Part shown: positions 8,073 to 16,058 of the stretch, one piece after another | Layout of the letters: each line of letters starts with the position of its first letter | Numbering within the stretch: the first letter of the stretch is position 1 | Assembly (NCBI RefSeq): GCF_000316575.1 | Contig: NC_019682.1 | Span: forward strand, 4,772,001 to 4,836,000 | Length of the DNA stretch: 64,000 bases | Source: Calothrix sp. PCC 7507 | Lineage (GTDB): Bacteria > Cyanobacteriota > Cyanobacteriia > Cyanobacteriales > Nostocaceae | Reading direction: 5' to 3' | Notes under the pieces: generated by a model | What the model was told of the DNA's origin: nothing | Database searches by the model: none | The model's input: only the letters and a program-made list of their open reading frames with translations | Made by a program: the position numbers and the translations under genes

Positions 8073-8129
8073 ATGTTCAACAGCAACTCTTACTTTTATT
8101 TTTGGTACAAGGCGGTTCACCGGGGGTGA
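8073..8129 (+). CDS. Leader peptide 1 of the aroF attenuator
   Basis: An 18-codon ORF, MFNSNSYFYFWYKAVHRG. Seven of 18 residues are aromatic (3 Phe, 3 Tyr, 1 Trp), six of them consecutive (YFYFWY, codons at 8091-8108). The codons immediately after this run form the arm 8112-8124, which is perfectly complementary to 8153-8165. No strong Shine-Dalgarno is visible. By analogy with trp/phe leaders, ribosome stalling at the aromatic codons would leave 8112-8124 free to form the antiterminator. A ribosome reaching the TGA at 8127 would cover it and let the terminator at 8162-8181 form. The family is not known to me. Confidence 0.75.
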   Translation: MFNSNSYFYFWYKAVHRG

Positions 8130-8165
8130 ATACAGTTTCCTAATGGAAACCGCCCGGTGAACCGC
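8112..8165 (+). promoter_or_regulatory. Antiterminator stem 1
   Basis: Arms 8112-8124 (GCGGTTCACCGGG) and 8153-8165 are perfectly complementary over 13 bases. The loop carries its own hairpin GTTTCC-TAAT-GGAAAC (8135-8150). The 3' arm overlaps the first four bases of the terminator stem (8162-8165), so the two structures compete. Confidence 0.75.
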
Positions 8166-8193
8166 AGAGCCAACTCTGCGGTTTTTGTTTTTT
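8162..8193 (+). terminator. Intrinsic terminator/attenuator 1
   Basis: The hairpin CCGCAGAG-CCAA-CTCTGCGG (8162-8181) has a perfect 8-bp stem and is followed by TTTTTGTTTTTT. It lies between leader peptides 1 and 2, upstream of aroF, and is expected to stop transcription when antiterminator 1 is not formed. Confidence 0.85.
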
Positions 8194-8212
8194 GTGGAGA
8201 AATCTGATCGTG

Positions 8213-8275
8213 ATGACCTATTTTAGTAGCTGGTTTTATGGCTTTTACTTTTGGCCCAGAGCAAATTCCGGGTAA
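8213..8275 (+). CDS. Leader peptide 2 of the aroF attenuator
   Basis: A 20-codon ORF, MTYFSSWFYG then FYFWPRANSG. Nine of 20 residues are aromatic (4 Phe, 3 Tyr, 2 Trp), spread over codons 3-14. GGAGA at 8196-8200 is a plausible ribosome-binding site 12 bases upstream; an in-frame GTG directly precedes the ATG. Its last codons contain TTCCGGG (8266-8272), complementary to CCCGGAA (8305-8311) in the 5' arm of the next terminator. Stalling on any aromatic codon would favour that antiterminator, while completing translation to the TAA would favour termination. Confidence 0.78.
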   Translation: MTYFSSWFYGFYFWPRANSG

Positions 8276-8311
8276 ATAGCGTCATGCCGATAAATCGTAA
8301 CGCGCCCGGAA
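8266..8311 (+). promoter_or_regulatory. Antiterminator stem 2
   Basis: TTCCGGG (8266-8272) pairs perfectly with CCCGGAA (8305-8311). Inside, a GCGT...ACGC pair (about 8278-8303) can extend the helix. It uses most of the 5' arm of terminator 2, so the two are mutually exclusive. Confidence 0.7.
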
Positions 8312-8333
8312 GTCAAAGCTTCTGGGCTTTTTT
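8304..8333 (+). terminator. Intrinsic terminator/attenuator 2
   Basis: The hairpin GCCCGGAAG-TCAAAG-CTTCTGGGC (8304-8327), with one G-U pair, is followed by six T residues. It sits 73 bases before the aroF ATG on the same strand. Its position in front of a gene rather than behind one supports an attenuator role. Confidence 0.85.
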
Positions 8334-8350
8334 ATTGTCAAGGGTTATTT

Positions 8351-8386
8351 TCCCAAATCCCCAATCCCAAATCCCCAATCCCCAAC
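8351..8386. repeat. Tandem heptamer repeat (CCCCAAT)
   Basis: Imperfect CCCCAAT/CCCAAAT units lie between terminator 2 and the aroF ribosome-binding region. Confidence 0.75.
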
Positions 8387-8405
8387 TTTTAAGGAAAATC
8401 AAACC

Positions 8406-9278
8406 ATGATTAATGCTAAACTCGCTGCCCAATCTCATCCCAGTCACCAAACAATTGTCAAACTGACGGAAAAAGTTGCTTTCGGTGGTGAAGAATTGGT
8501 AATTATTGGTGGCCCTTGCACAGTTGAAAGCTTAGAACAAATGGAGACAGTCGCCCAGAAGCTATCTGCAGCACCCCTGCAGGCGTTGCGCGGTGGTGTT
8601 TACAAACCTCGTACTTCTCCCTATGCTTTCCAAGGAATGGGAGAGGAAGGACTAGAAATTTTGGCAGATGTGCGATCGCGTTACAATATCCCCGTAGTGA
8701 CTGAAGTCATGTCAATTTCCCAAATTGAAGTAGTCGCCGCCCATGCTGATATGTTGCAAATTGGTAGCCGCAATATGCAAAACTTCGACTTACTCAAAGC
8801 TTTAGGACAAGCTGGTAAGCCGATATTACTCAAGCGTGGCTTGGCGGCGACAATTGAAGAATTCGTTATGGCAGCCGAATATATTTTGAGTCACGGTAAT
8901 CCAGATGTGGTGCTGTGTGAACGGGGTATCCGCAGCTTCGATAATTACACCCGCAACGTCTTGGATTTAGGCGCAGTTGCTGCCCTCAAGCAGATAACTC
9001 ACTTACCTGTGATTGTAGATCCATCTCATGCCGTCGGTAAACGGGAATTAGTAGCACCGATGGCAAAAGCCGCCATTGCTTGTGGGGCAGATGGGTTAAT
9101 CATTGAGTGTCACCCAGAACCAGAAAAATCTGTTTCTGATGCCCGTCAAGCACTGTCTTTAGAAGATATGGTGAACTTGGTTGATAGTTTAAAACCTGTA
9201 GCTGCAGCAGTTGGACGAAATATATCAGAAGCAATAGGGGTGGGTTTAAAACCTGCCCCTATTTATTGGGCTGCTTAA
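8406..9278 (+). CDS. aroF: 3-deoxy-7-phosphoheptulonate synthase (DAHP synthase, type I beta)
   Basis: A 290-residue enzyme that condenses phosphoenolpyruvate with erythrose 4-phosphate, the first step of the shikimate pathway. Visible motifs are GGPCTVES (about 37-44), GGVYKPRTSPYAFQG (about 61-75), the metal/phosphate site ERGIRSFDNYTRN, DPSHAVGKR and the late HPEPEKSVSDARQ. There is no N-terminal ACT or chorismate-mutase regulatory domain, so feedback by aromatic amino acids is not obvious at the protein level. This fits control in the RNA leader instead: two aromatic-rich leader peptides with attenuators lie at 8073-8333. The ATG at 8406 follows AAGGAAA. Confidence 0.95.
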   Translation: MINAKLAAQSHPSHQTIVKLTEKVAFGGEELVIIGGPCTVESLEQMETVAQKLSAAPLQALRGGVYKPRTSPYAFQGMGEEGLEILADVRSRYNIPVVTEVMSISQIEVVAAHADMLQIGSRNMQNFDLLKALGQAGKPILLKRGLAATIEEFVMAAEYILSHGNPDVVLCERGIRSFDNYTRNVLDLGAVAALKQITHLPVIVDPSHAVGKRELVAPMAKAAIACGADGLIIECHPEPEKSVSDARQALSLEDMVNLVDSLKPVAAAVGRNISEAIGVGLKPAPIYWAA

Positions 9279-9395
9279 CTCGACTTTATCCATTTTTGCG
9301 AAACCTAAAACCTGACGCTGAAACCCTTGTAGGATACTAGCTTTAGTTTTTGTAATTTATCGATAATCAGTGACGTGGAAAAAGTATTTACCATA

Positions 9396-9583
9396 CTCAG
9401 TACTGAGTACTGAGTGCTGAGTCCTGAGTGCTGAGTAAATTAACGGTTACTCAGTACTTTTGCACTTGGTAAATGCCCCGCCCGATGTTAAGCGGAATCT
9501 TTTAATACAGGAGTTGGTTGATACCCCACCCCTCGTGGGTGGTCTTTTTAACTCAGCACTCAGCACTCGGAACTCAGCACTCT
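9396..9583. repeat. Inverted pair of CTGAGTG tandem repeats
   Basis: The arrays at 9396-9436 (CTGAGTACTGAGTGCTGAGT) and 9551-9583 (ACTCAGCACTCAGCACTC) are reverse complements of the same seven/eight-base unit, separated by about 115 bases. They could form a long imperfect hairpin in the intergenic DNA behind aroF. Confidence 0.7.
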
Positions 9584-9657
9584 TCATCAAAAGCCAGGGT
9601 TTTTGCCAGATAAAGAAGACCAAGCTCTTAATTTTGGATAAAGTCGAGTTAAATGCG

Positions 9658-9712
9658 TATAGCAATTCTCGGTTACGTGAGGTACACCCGTAAGGGCACG
9701 GCAGTGCCCATT
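9658..9712. repeat. Repeat family B, partial copy
   Basis: TATAGCAATTCTCGGTTACG followed by TGAGGTACACCCGTAAGGGC resembles the ends of other family B copies (TATAGCRRTTYTCRG...TGAGRTACA). Confidence 0.55.
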
Positions 9713-9742
9713 GGTGTCAACTTAAGCAAAAACGAACCATAG

Positions 9743-9788
9743 GATGTATCACTAAGAACATCTAGTTTGATGTTCTTAGTGATACATC
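9743..9788. terminator. Perfect 20-bp inverted repeat between convergent genes
   Basis: Arm 9743-9762 (GATGTATCACTAAGAACATC) and arm 9769-9788 are exact reverse complements around the 6-base loop TAGTTT. It sits between aroF (+) and the YidB-like gene (-), whose 3' ends face it. No long T tract follows, so a bidirectional terminator role is inferred from position only. Confidence 0.6.
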
Positions 9789-9823
9789 ATGAGTAAAAGT
9801 CGATGTTATTTAATTTTCATTCC

Positions 9824-10348
9824 TTAGCGTCCGAGATGCCGACTAGCTAGCTGGATGGCGTCAGCGATATCAACATCACCGTCATTGTCTGCATCCAGGA
9901 AGGAATTCAAGACTGAATTCCCACCAGCCTGGGGATTTTGAGCATTTGCACCAGATTGCAAAAAGTTCAGCACTACAGGCACCACTAGTGGCAGTATTTG
10001 TTGAATAATACCAGCATCTAAACCAGTGTGCTGGGCGGCAATGTCAGCCACTTGTTGTTGTGCTTGAGGAGAGAATACCGAATCAACTGCTTCCGGATTA
10101 GGAGAAGTACCAGCAAATTGACTAACTAAAGTTTGTACAGCTTCATTACCTTCTGTGGCTTGCTTGTCTTGTAAAGACGATCGCACTTGGTTTCCCACAA
10201 TACCTAATAAAGATTGTATGGTTGAGGGATCTGCACCTGTGCGATCGCTTAATTGCTCCACAGTGTTGATAATACTGCCGATTTGACCCAAGCTGCCTTG
10301 TTGATTGGGATTGGCGACGGCGCCGAGAATCTGATCAAAAAGTCCCAT
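9824..10348 (-). CDS. YidB-like DUF937 protein with EF-hand-like C-terminus
   Basis: A 174-residue protein starting MGLFDQILGAVANPNQQG, the DUF937/YidB signature. The central helical domain (IGSIINTVEQLSDRTGADPS through IQQILPLVVPVVLNFLQ) is typical. A Gly/Asn linker leads to FLDADNDGDVDIADAI (about residues 149-164), a canonical Ca2+-binding EF-hand/dockerin-type loop. The function of the family is unknown; calcium binding is predicted from the DxDxDGxxDxxD spacing. It is monocistronic and convergent with aroF. Confidence 0.85.
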   Translation of the reverse strand: MGLFDQILGAVANPNQQGSLGQIGSIINTVEQLSDRTGADPSTIQSLLGIVGNQVRSSLQDKQATEGNEAVQTLVSQFAGTSPNPEAVDSVFSPQAQQQVADIAAQHTGLDAGIIQQILPLVVPVVLNFLQSGANAQNPQAGGNSVLNSFLDADNDGDVDIADAIQLASRHLGR

Positions 10349-10520
10349 AATTTTGTTTGATTCCTGCTTTGTTCATTTTTAGACTGAACTAAAAGCTAGT
10401 CATATTGCAAGTCTAGAGTGACACAAATAATGTGGGATGAGGGGTTGGGGGGCGGGGGAGCGGGGGGGAGTAAGAAAAAGAAAATCTCAATAAATTGGAT
10501 AATTTATTTTCTGGAAGTCC

Positions 10521-13112
10521 CTAATCTAGATTTTGCAAACCCATTGCTATCTTACTATGTTTCTCAATTTGACCCATCACTTGTTTAGCCCGTTGAATTA
10601 CCACCGCAGGTAAGCCCGCTAGCCTTCCGGCTTCAATCCCGTAGGATTTATCAGCACCCCCCGGTTGGACTTGGTGTAAAAAGATAATTTGGTCGGGTAA
10701 CTCCTTCACTGTCACCTGATAATTAGCTACATTTTCTAACATCCCCGCGAGTTCGTTCAACTCGTGGTAGTGAGTCGCAAAAATTGTCCGAGACTGAATA
10801 TCTGTTGCTAGATATTCCGCCACCGCCCAAGCTATGGAAAGACCATCAAATGTCGCTGTTCCCCGACCAATTTCATCTAACAACACCAATGACCTAGAAG
10901 TTGCATGGTTGAGAATATTTGCAGTTTCATTCATCTCCACCATAAATGTAGATTGACCCGTAGCCAGATCATCTACAGCACCTACACGGGTGAAAATGCG
11001 ATCGCATACTCCCAACTTCGCAAACCTAGCAGGGACAAAACTACCAGTTTGCGCCATTAACTGAATCAACCCCACCTGGCGCAAATAACAACTTTTGCCA
11101 CTTGCATTTGGCCCAGTGAGGATGATTAAATCAGGATTGTCATTTGTCATTTGTCTTTGGTCATTTGTTAATGATTCTTGACCCAATTGCGTCGAATTCG
11201 GGACAAAGAACCCTGCAGGTAAAGACTGTTCTACCACTGGATGACGGCCATCAACAATTCCTATTTCTCGCCCCACTAACATTTCTGGACGACAGTAACC
11301 TTGATGCACTGCCAAATCAGCCAAACCACATAATACATCTGCCGCAGCCACCGCACGGGAAAGATTGCGAATCACCTCAGCCTGACTACCTACCTCTTCC
11401 CGCAACTCGACAAAAATCTCATATTCCAACTGATTTAAATCGTCCCGCGCCGACAGAATTCGGGCTTCCCGTTCTTTCAACTCTGGGGTGATGTAACGTT
11501 CTTCATTCGTCAGGGTTTGCTTGCGGATGTAATTAACTGGTACTTGGTCAGCTTTGGCGCGAGAAATACTAATGTAATATCCGAAGGTTTTATTAAATCC
11601 CACCTTCAGGGTGGGAATTCCTGTTTTAGCCCGTTCATCAACCTCTAAATTGGCAATCCATTGTTGATCCGCTTCTACAGTTGCTTTTCTCTCATCCAGC
11701 AGTGGATTTACCCCAGAACGAATTAAACTACCTTCTTTAATATGTATTGGTGGTGATTCTACGATATTATTGTGTAGCTTTTGTGCCAAATCTTCCAAGA
11801 TCGGTGGTACTTTCTGCAAAGCTTTCAGGAAAGGAGAATGGGCTTGGTCCACTAAGCGAGATAATTCTGGTAAGCGGGAGAGGGAATCTGCTAACGCTAC
11901 CAAATCTTTGGCATTAGCAGTCCCAGAACCTGCACGTCCTGTCAACCGTTCTAAGTCATAAATTTGCCGTAACAACTGCCGCAAATCTTGACGTAGGGCT
12001 GTATTTTCTACTAATTCTTGGATGGTATCTTGCCGGGCGCGGATGCCTTTAGTATCAAGTAGCGGTTGTAACAACCATCGCCGTAATGCCCGCCCACCCA
12101 TCGCTGTGCTAGTTCTATCTAATGCCCACAACAGAGAACCGTGGAAGGTGCCATCGCGGACAGTTTGGGTAATTTCTAGGTTACGGCGGGTTTGGTGGTC
12201 AACTATCAGGTAGTCGGTGACGGTATAGGTGCGTAACAATTGGAGAGGAACTGAGTTTTCCTTTTGGGTATCTTCTATATATTCCAGCAGACCCCCAGCG
12301 GCGCGGACAGCCAGGGGGAGATGATCGCAACCTAGACCTTCGAGCGATCGCACTTTAAATTTCTGCAATAATCTGGGTCTAGCTTCATTTTGTGAAAATG
12401 GGTGTTGCGATCGCAAACTGTAGCAAAAAGACGGCGGTAAACATGGCGGTAAATAGGGCGAAGTTTCCCCTGGACGTAGTAAAGTCCCTAAATCAGGTGC
12501 GTTAGTCGGAAACAACACCTCCGCAGGCTGCAACCGCATCAATTCTTGGGTCAGGTGTTCTAAATCACTACCTTGAGTTGTGAGGAATTCCCCTGTAGAG
12601 ATATCTGCATAGGCTAGACCCCAATGGTTAGACGCAATTACCACAGCCGCCAAGTAATTATTGCGACTAGATTTCAGCATTCCCTCCTCCAACAAAGTCC
12701 CAGGAGTCAGGATGCGTGTAACCTCGCGTCGCACCAAACCAATCGCATCAGCGGAGTCTTCCACTTGGTCACAAATCACCACTGCGTAGCCTTTTTCCAC
12801 CAGCATAGTAGTGTAGCGTTCCCAAGCGTGGTGGGGGACACCAGTCATGGCTACGCGACCAACTTCGCCGCCATGTTTACTGGTGAGAACTAGTTCCAGT
12901 TCCCTAGAGACAGTGACAGCATCTTGAAAAAAAGTTTCAAAGAAATCTCCCACCCGATACAGCAGCAGCGCATGAGGATACTTATCTTTCATCTCCACAT
13001 AATGCTGGTACATCTTACTCAGCCTGCTGCGGTCTACTAATCGAGTGTCAGCGTGAGGCGCAGTAGGAGTATTGGGTTCCGTTGGCTGAATTTCAGAGTG
13101 AGAAGCAGTCAT
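10521..13112 (-). CDS. mutS: DNA mismatch repair protein MutS
   Basis: An 863-residue MutS1. The mismatch-binding domain has the [13 protein letters not shown] motif (canonical Phe-x-Glu; about 53-65). The connector, lever and clamp domains follow. The ATPase domain has Walker [10 protein letters not shown], the STFMVEMNE motif and [14 protein letters not shown] (Walker B/D-loop). It recognises mispairs and recruits MutL. Just before Walker A, the residues [14 protein letters not shown] are encoded by a TCATTTG-type heptamer array (11139-11172) that reads in frame. This is an insertion relative to usual MutS between the FVPN and LIILTGPN strands. The gene is otherwise intact. Confidence 0.95.
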   Translation of the reverse strand: MTASHSEIQPTEPNTPTAPHADTRLVDRSRLSKMYQHYVEMKDKYPHALLLYRVGDFFETFFQDAVTVSRELELVLTSKHGGEVGRVAMTGVPHHAWERYTTMLVEKGYAVVICDQVEDSADAIGLVRREVTRILTPGTLLEEGMLKSSRNNYLAAVVIASNHWGLAYADISTGEFLTTQGSDLEHLTQELMRLQPAEVLFPTNAPDLGTLLRPGETSPYLPPCLPPSFCYSLRSQHPFSQNEARPRLLQKFKVRSLEGLGCDHLPLAVRAAGGLLEYIEDTQKENSVPLQLLRTYTVTDYLIVDHQTRRNLEITQTVRDGTFHGSLLWALDRTSTAMGGRALRRWLLQPLLDTKGIRARQDTIQELVENTALRQDLRQLLRQIYDLERLTGRAGSGTANAKDLVALADSLSRLPELSRLVDQAHSPFLKALQKVPPILEDLAQKLHNNIVESPPIHIKEGSLIRSGVNPLLDERKATVEADQQWIANLEVDERAKTGIPTLKVGFNKTFGYYISISRAKADQVPVNYIRKQTLTNEERYITPELKEREARILSARDDLNQLEYEIFVELREEVGSQAEVIRNLSRAVAAADVLCGLADLAVHQGYCRPEMLVGREIGIVDGRHPVVEQSLPAGFFVPNSTQLGQESLTNDQRQMTNDNPDLIILTGPNASGKSCYLRQVGLIQLMAQTGSFVPARFAKLGVCDRIFTRVGAVDDLATGQSTFMVEMNETANILNHATSRSLVLLDEIGRGTATFDGLSIAWAVAEYLATDIQSRTIFATHYHELNELAGMLENVANYQVTVKELPDQIIFLHQVQPGGADKSYGIEAGRLAGLPAVVIQRAKQVMGQIEKHSKIAMGLQNLD
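11139..11172. repeat. In-frame TCATTTG heptamer array inside mutS
   Basis: Repeated TCATTTG units, of the kind found in intergenic DNA at 39912-39950, lie within the mutS reading frame and encode part of [12 protein letters not shown] just upstream of Walker A. Confidence 0.7.
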
Positions 13113-13226
13113 AGATGCTAGGAGTTACACACGCAAAAGCCACAATATTCAATAATAACGTGACGCGGGGTGCTGGGTTAGCTGTAGCTACGCCCGTCGT
13201 AGACATCGCTCAAAATTTATTTAGTA

Positions 13227-14318
13227 TCACTGCGGTGCTGACTCTTCTGTCAACAATTCTCCTACCTCTCCATTCACCACAGCATTGTCTGGAAAAGCAA
13301 AACCTTCTAGCGCATCTTTAATAACACCAGCTACAGGTACTGCAATCAGCAAACCTAATAATCCGCCAACATAGGTTCCTAATAGTAGAGCAATGATCAC
13401 CCAGATTGGTCTAATGCCTGTAATTTTACCCAAAAGTCGGGGTGCGATCGCCTGATCGATTAACTGATCAATCACAATAGCCACCACTAAAATCTTCACT
13501 GCTAGCCAAAGGTCATGTGTTGCTAAGATTAAAGTGATTACTATCAAACTCAGCACATCACCAAAAGGAATCAAACTCATAATTCCCACACCTAAACCAA
13601 AAAGTAAAGCAAACTGCACTTGGAAAGCAAAAAACATTAATGTTTGCGAAACTCCCATTAGCAATGCTAAACTCACCTGACCAATCAGGTAATTTTGAAA
13701 GTTTTGCTGAATAGACTTACTTATTTTTTGACCAACACTCCAAGGCAGCTTTTTAAAAATCACCTCCCAAATTCTTGGCCCATCCAATAAAAAGTAAAAA
13801 GTTAATACTACCGTAACCAAACCTTCAGAAATACTATCAATTGTATCTATAATAATACTTAAAAGTTTATCAGACAGAAACTCAAACTCATCAGGTAAGC
13901 GACTTGTTACTTGAGTTAAAACTTGACCCAAATTAACTTTTAACTTCTGACTAAAAGCCCAATCATTAATCACCTGGACTTCCTTCATACTAGAATCAAT
14001 CCATTGAGGAAGCAGTTTAGCCATCTCATTAAATTGCTCTAAAATAATAGGTAACAAAGTGATACCCAAAGCCACTAAAACTAGTGAAGTTGATATAAAA
14101 ACTAATGCTACTGCATAATTCCGTTTTACCCCTCGGCTTTCTATAACTGAAACAGGATAGTTTAAAATAAATGCTAACAAAGTTGCTAAAACCAAAATTG
14201 TTACCAATGGCTGAAAATATTGAAACAACCGAAATACTAGCCAACCATTAAGAAAAACTGCCGGAAATAGCAGTGTTAAGATTAACCATTTAAGCAGTTG
14301 ATTTAGGGGAATACTCAT
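13227..14318 (-). CDS. AI-2E family transporter (PerM/YdiK-like membrane protein)
   Basis: About 363 residues with eight or so hydrophobic helices. The central segment (FNEMAKLLPQWIDSSMKEVQ and onward) is the soluble/amphipathic region typical of PF01594. The C-terminal half carries GLGVGIMSLIPFGDVLSL and the conserved PRLLGKITGIRPIWVIIALL...G motif. Family members export autoinducer-2 or act as Na+/H+ antiporters; the substrate is unknown here. I prefer the ATG at 14318 (MSIPLNQ); a longer frame begins at TTG 14354. It lies 43 bases downstream of pyrF-pyrE in the same direction, so read-through is possible. Confidence 0.85.
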   Translation of the reverse strand: MSIPLNQLLKWLILTLLFPAVFLNGWLVFRLFQYFQPLVTILVLATLLAFILNYPVSVIESRGVKRNYAVALVFISTSLVLVALGITLLPIILEQFNEMAKLLPQWIDSSMKEVQVINDWAFSQKLKVNLGQVLTQVTSRLPDEFEFLSDKLLSIIIDTIDSISEGLVTVVLTFYFLLDGPRIWEVIFKKLPWSVGQKISKSIQQNFQNYLIGQVSLALLMGVSQTLMFFAFQVQFALLFGLGVGIMSLIPFGDVLSLIVITLILATHDLWLAVKILVVAIVIDQLIDQAIAPRLLGKITGIRPIWVIIALLLGTYVGGLLGLLIAVPVAGVIKDALEGFAFPDNAVVNGEVGELLTEESAPQ

Positions 14319-14361
14319 AATCAATAAGTTGTGCAGCACAAGCACAATAAGCAAGCTTTAT

Positions 14362-15804
14362 TCATCTATCTTCACTATCCCTAAAAGCTAAAAATTGCTC
14401 TTCATTAATTCGTCCTGCTTGGTGTAGGGTTTCTGTAATTTCGGAAATGGTTAAAACGGCATGACTGCAGTAGCCATTTTCTTTTAACCTATCTTTAACC
14501 CCTTGTTCATGGTCGATAAGTACTACAATGTCATTTATATTTAAACCCACTGACTTGAGTTTCTCCGCTCCTTCCATTACACTTTTACCACTAATCAGAA
14601 TATCATCAACCACAACAACTGTTTCACCAGGATGAAAATTCCCCTCAATTAACTTTCTCGTTCCGTGTGCTTTCACTTCTTTTCGGGGAAAAATCATCGG
14701 ACAATTAAGGCGTAGAGCTAAACCAGTAGCAGTAGGTAAAGAACCATAGGGAATACCTACCAACCTATCAAAATTCAGGTTTCGTAAAATCTCCTCATAA
14801 GCATTAAGAACTTGATTAAAAACTTGAGGATTAGAAATAATTTTGCGTAAATCTATATAATAAGGAAAGACTGCTCCTGATGCCTGGACAAAACTACCAA
14901 ACATAATGCAGCCAATATCATACAGTTGTAAAATCAAATCTTGGCGGGGATGTTGATTTAAAAAACAAACATCAGGTAACCACACTGAGCAATTAGAATT
15001 ACTTTGAATAATATCAGTTCTAGCTTGATTAATTTCTACATTTAAAGACTTGACTTCTTCCGCTAGTTGTGGTTTACCCAACATATCTTGAGGTACGGGA
15101 ATCAGTAAACCATCACCGTTATTATTCAAACCTGCTGTTAAAATTGCAGTCAGATTACTATTTTCAGCCCAAATACTGCGAACCATAATAATTCGTTCGG
15201 GAGCCGCTGCCCGAATCAGTGCTAAAGTATTAGGGTTTGTAGTCCCTACTTCTAAACCCAATTGCTCTGGAGTACCCCAATTTTTTGATTCCTTTACCAC
15301 CTGCAAATAAAAAGGCGATTCATTTGTTGGGTATTGTTGTAAAGTTTCCGCTCCAGGATTGGATGTGCAACACAACACAAACACTGCCTTATCAGAATAA
15401 ACCAAAAACGGCGCTACATGATCTTGTCCAGAATAGGGATTGAGAGTAATTGCATCTACTCGCCATTGTTCAAACACAGCCCGCGCAAAGATAGTACTAG
15501 TATTTAAATCACTGTGTTTAGCATCTAAAATAATCGGAATATGGTTGGGAATAGCTGCTAAAGTTTTGTGTAATAATTCTAAACCTGGAATACCTAATGC
15601 TTCATAAAAGCCCAAAGTTGGCTTATACGCACAAACTTTAGCAGCAGTTTCAGTAATAATAAATTGCAACCAATTCCCCAGTCCAGTAATGATATCTTGA
15701 GAGGCGTAGCATTCAGGCATCATTTCTGGATTTGGATCGAGTCCTACAAATAATAAGCTCTGATTTTGTGAAATAGTCGTGTTTAATTTATCGTAAAAGT
15801 TCAT
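14362..15804 (-). CDS. pyrFE: Bifunctional orotidine-5'-phosphate decarboxylase / orotate phosphoribosyltransferase (PyrF-PyrE fusion)
   Basis: A 480-residue UMP synthase. Residues about 1-275 are a subfamily 2 PyrF (LFVGLDPNP near the N-terminus, catalytic ILDAKHSDLNTS at about 91-102). The remainder is PyrE with the PRPP-binding motif VVVVDDILISGKS (about 397-409). Together they convert orotate plus PRPP to OMP and then to UMP. The domain order (decarboxylase first) is the reverse of the animal and plant fusion and, as I recall, is known from some cyanobacteria and kinetoplastids. A dihydroorotase gene for an earlier step of the pathway is at 47792-49114. Confidence 0.93.
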   Translation of the reverse strand: MNFYDKLNTTISQNQSLLFVGLDPNPEMMPECYASQDIITGLGNWLQFIITETAAKVCAYKPTLGFYEALGIPGLELLHKTLAAIPNHIPIILDAKHSDLNTSTIFARAVFEQWRVDAITLNPYSGQDHVAPFLVYSDKAVFVLCCTSNPGAETLQQYPTNESPFYLQVVKESKNWGTPEQLGLEVGTTNPNTLALIRAAAPERIIMVRSIWAENSNLTAILTAGLNNNGDGLLIPVPQDMLGKPQLAEEVKSLNVEINQARTDIIQSNSNCSVWLPDVCFLNQHPRQDLILQLYDIGCIMFGSFVQASGAVFPYYIDLRKIISNPQVFNQVLNAYEEILRNLNFDRLVGIPYGSLPTATGLALRLNCPMIFPRKEVKAHGTRKLIEGNFHPGETVVVVDDILISGKSVMEGAEKLKSVGLNINDIVVLIDHEQGVKDRLKENGYCSHAVLTISEITETLHQAGRINEEQFLAFRDSEDR

Positions 15805-15871
15805 AGGTTATTAGTAAAAATGAACAGCAAATCAAAGATGAGATAATTGTTCAGACATCACTTGTAATTAA

Positions 15872-15950
15872 TATAGGGGTTTTCAGATTCGTGAGATACA
15901 GTTTTAAATCCAAATCCCGTAGGGGAGGGGTTTTCCCGCCCTCGATTTGG
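15872..15950. repeat. Repeat family B copy
   Basis: TATAGGGGTTTTCAGATTCG, then GTGAGATACAGTTTTAAATC and GGGAGGGGTTTTCCCGCCCT, match the copy at 17485-17589 in the same order. It lies between pyrF-pyrE and the argJ-like gene. Confidence 0.65.
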
Positions 15951-16058
15951 TGTGTTGAGGTTGAGTAGTCAAGAAATTTTGTGCCGTCGTGGCTCTCCTG
16001 TGGGAAACTAAATTTGGCGTTAATGCCAAGTGCATCTTTATGAGGAAACGGTGAAACA

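Noticed and set aside
8112-8193. The first aroF-leader hairpins as a free-standing sRNA
   Set aside because: Translating the region showed an aromatic-rich ORF ending in the stem, which is better explained as an attenuator; a processed sRNA product remains possible.
9447-9693. Overlapping frames on both strands between aroF and the YidB-like gene
   Set aside because: Both are translations of the CTGAGTG/CACTCAG heptamer arrays and a family B fragment.
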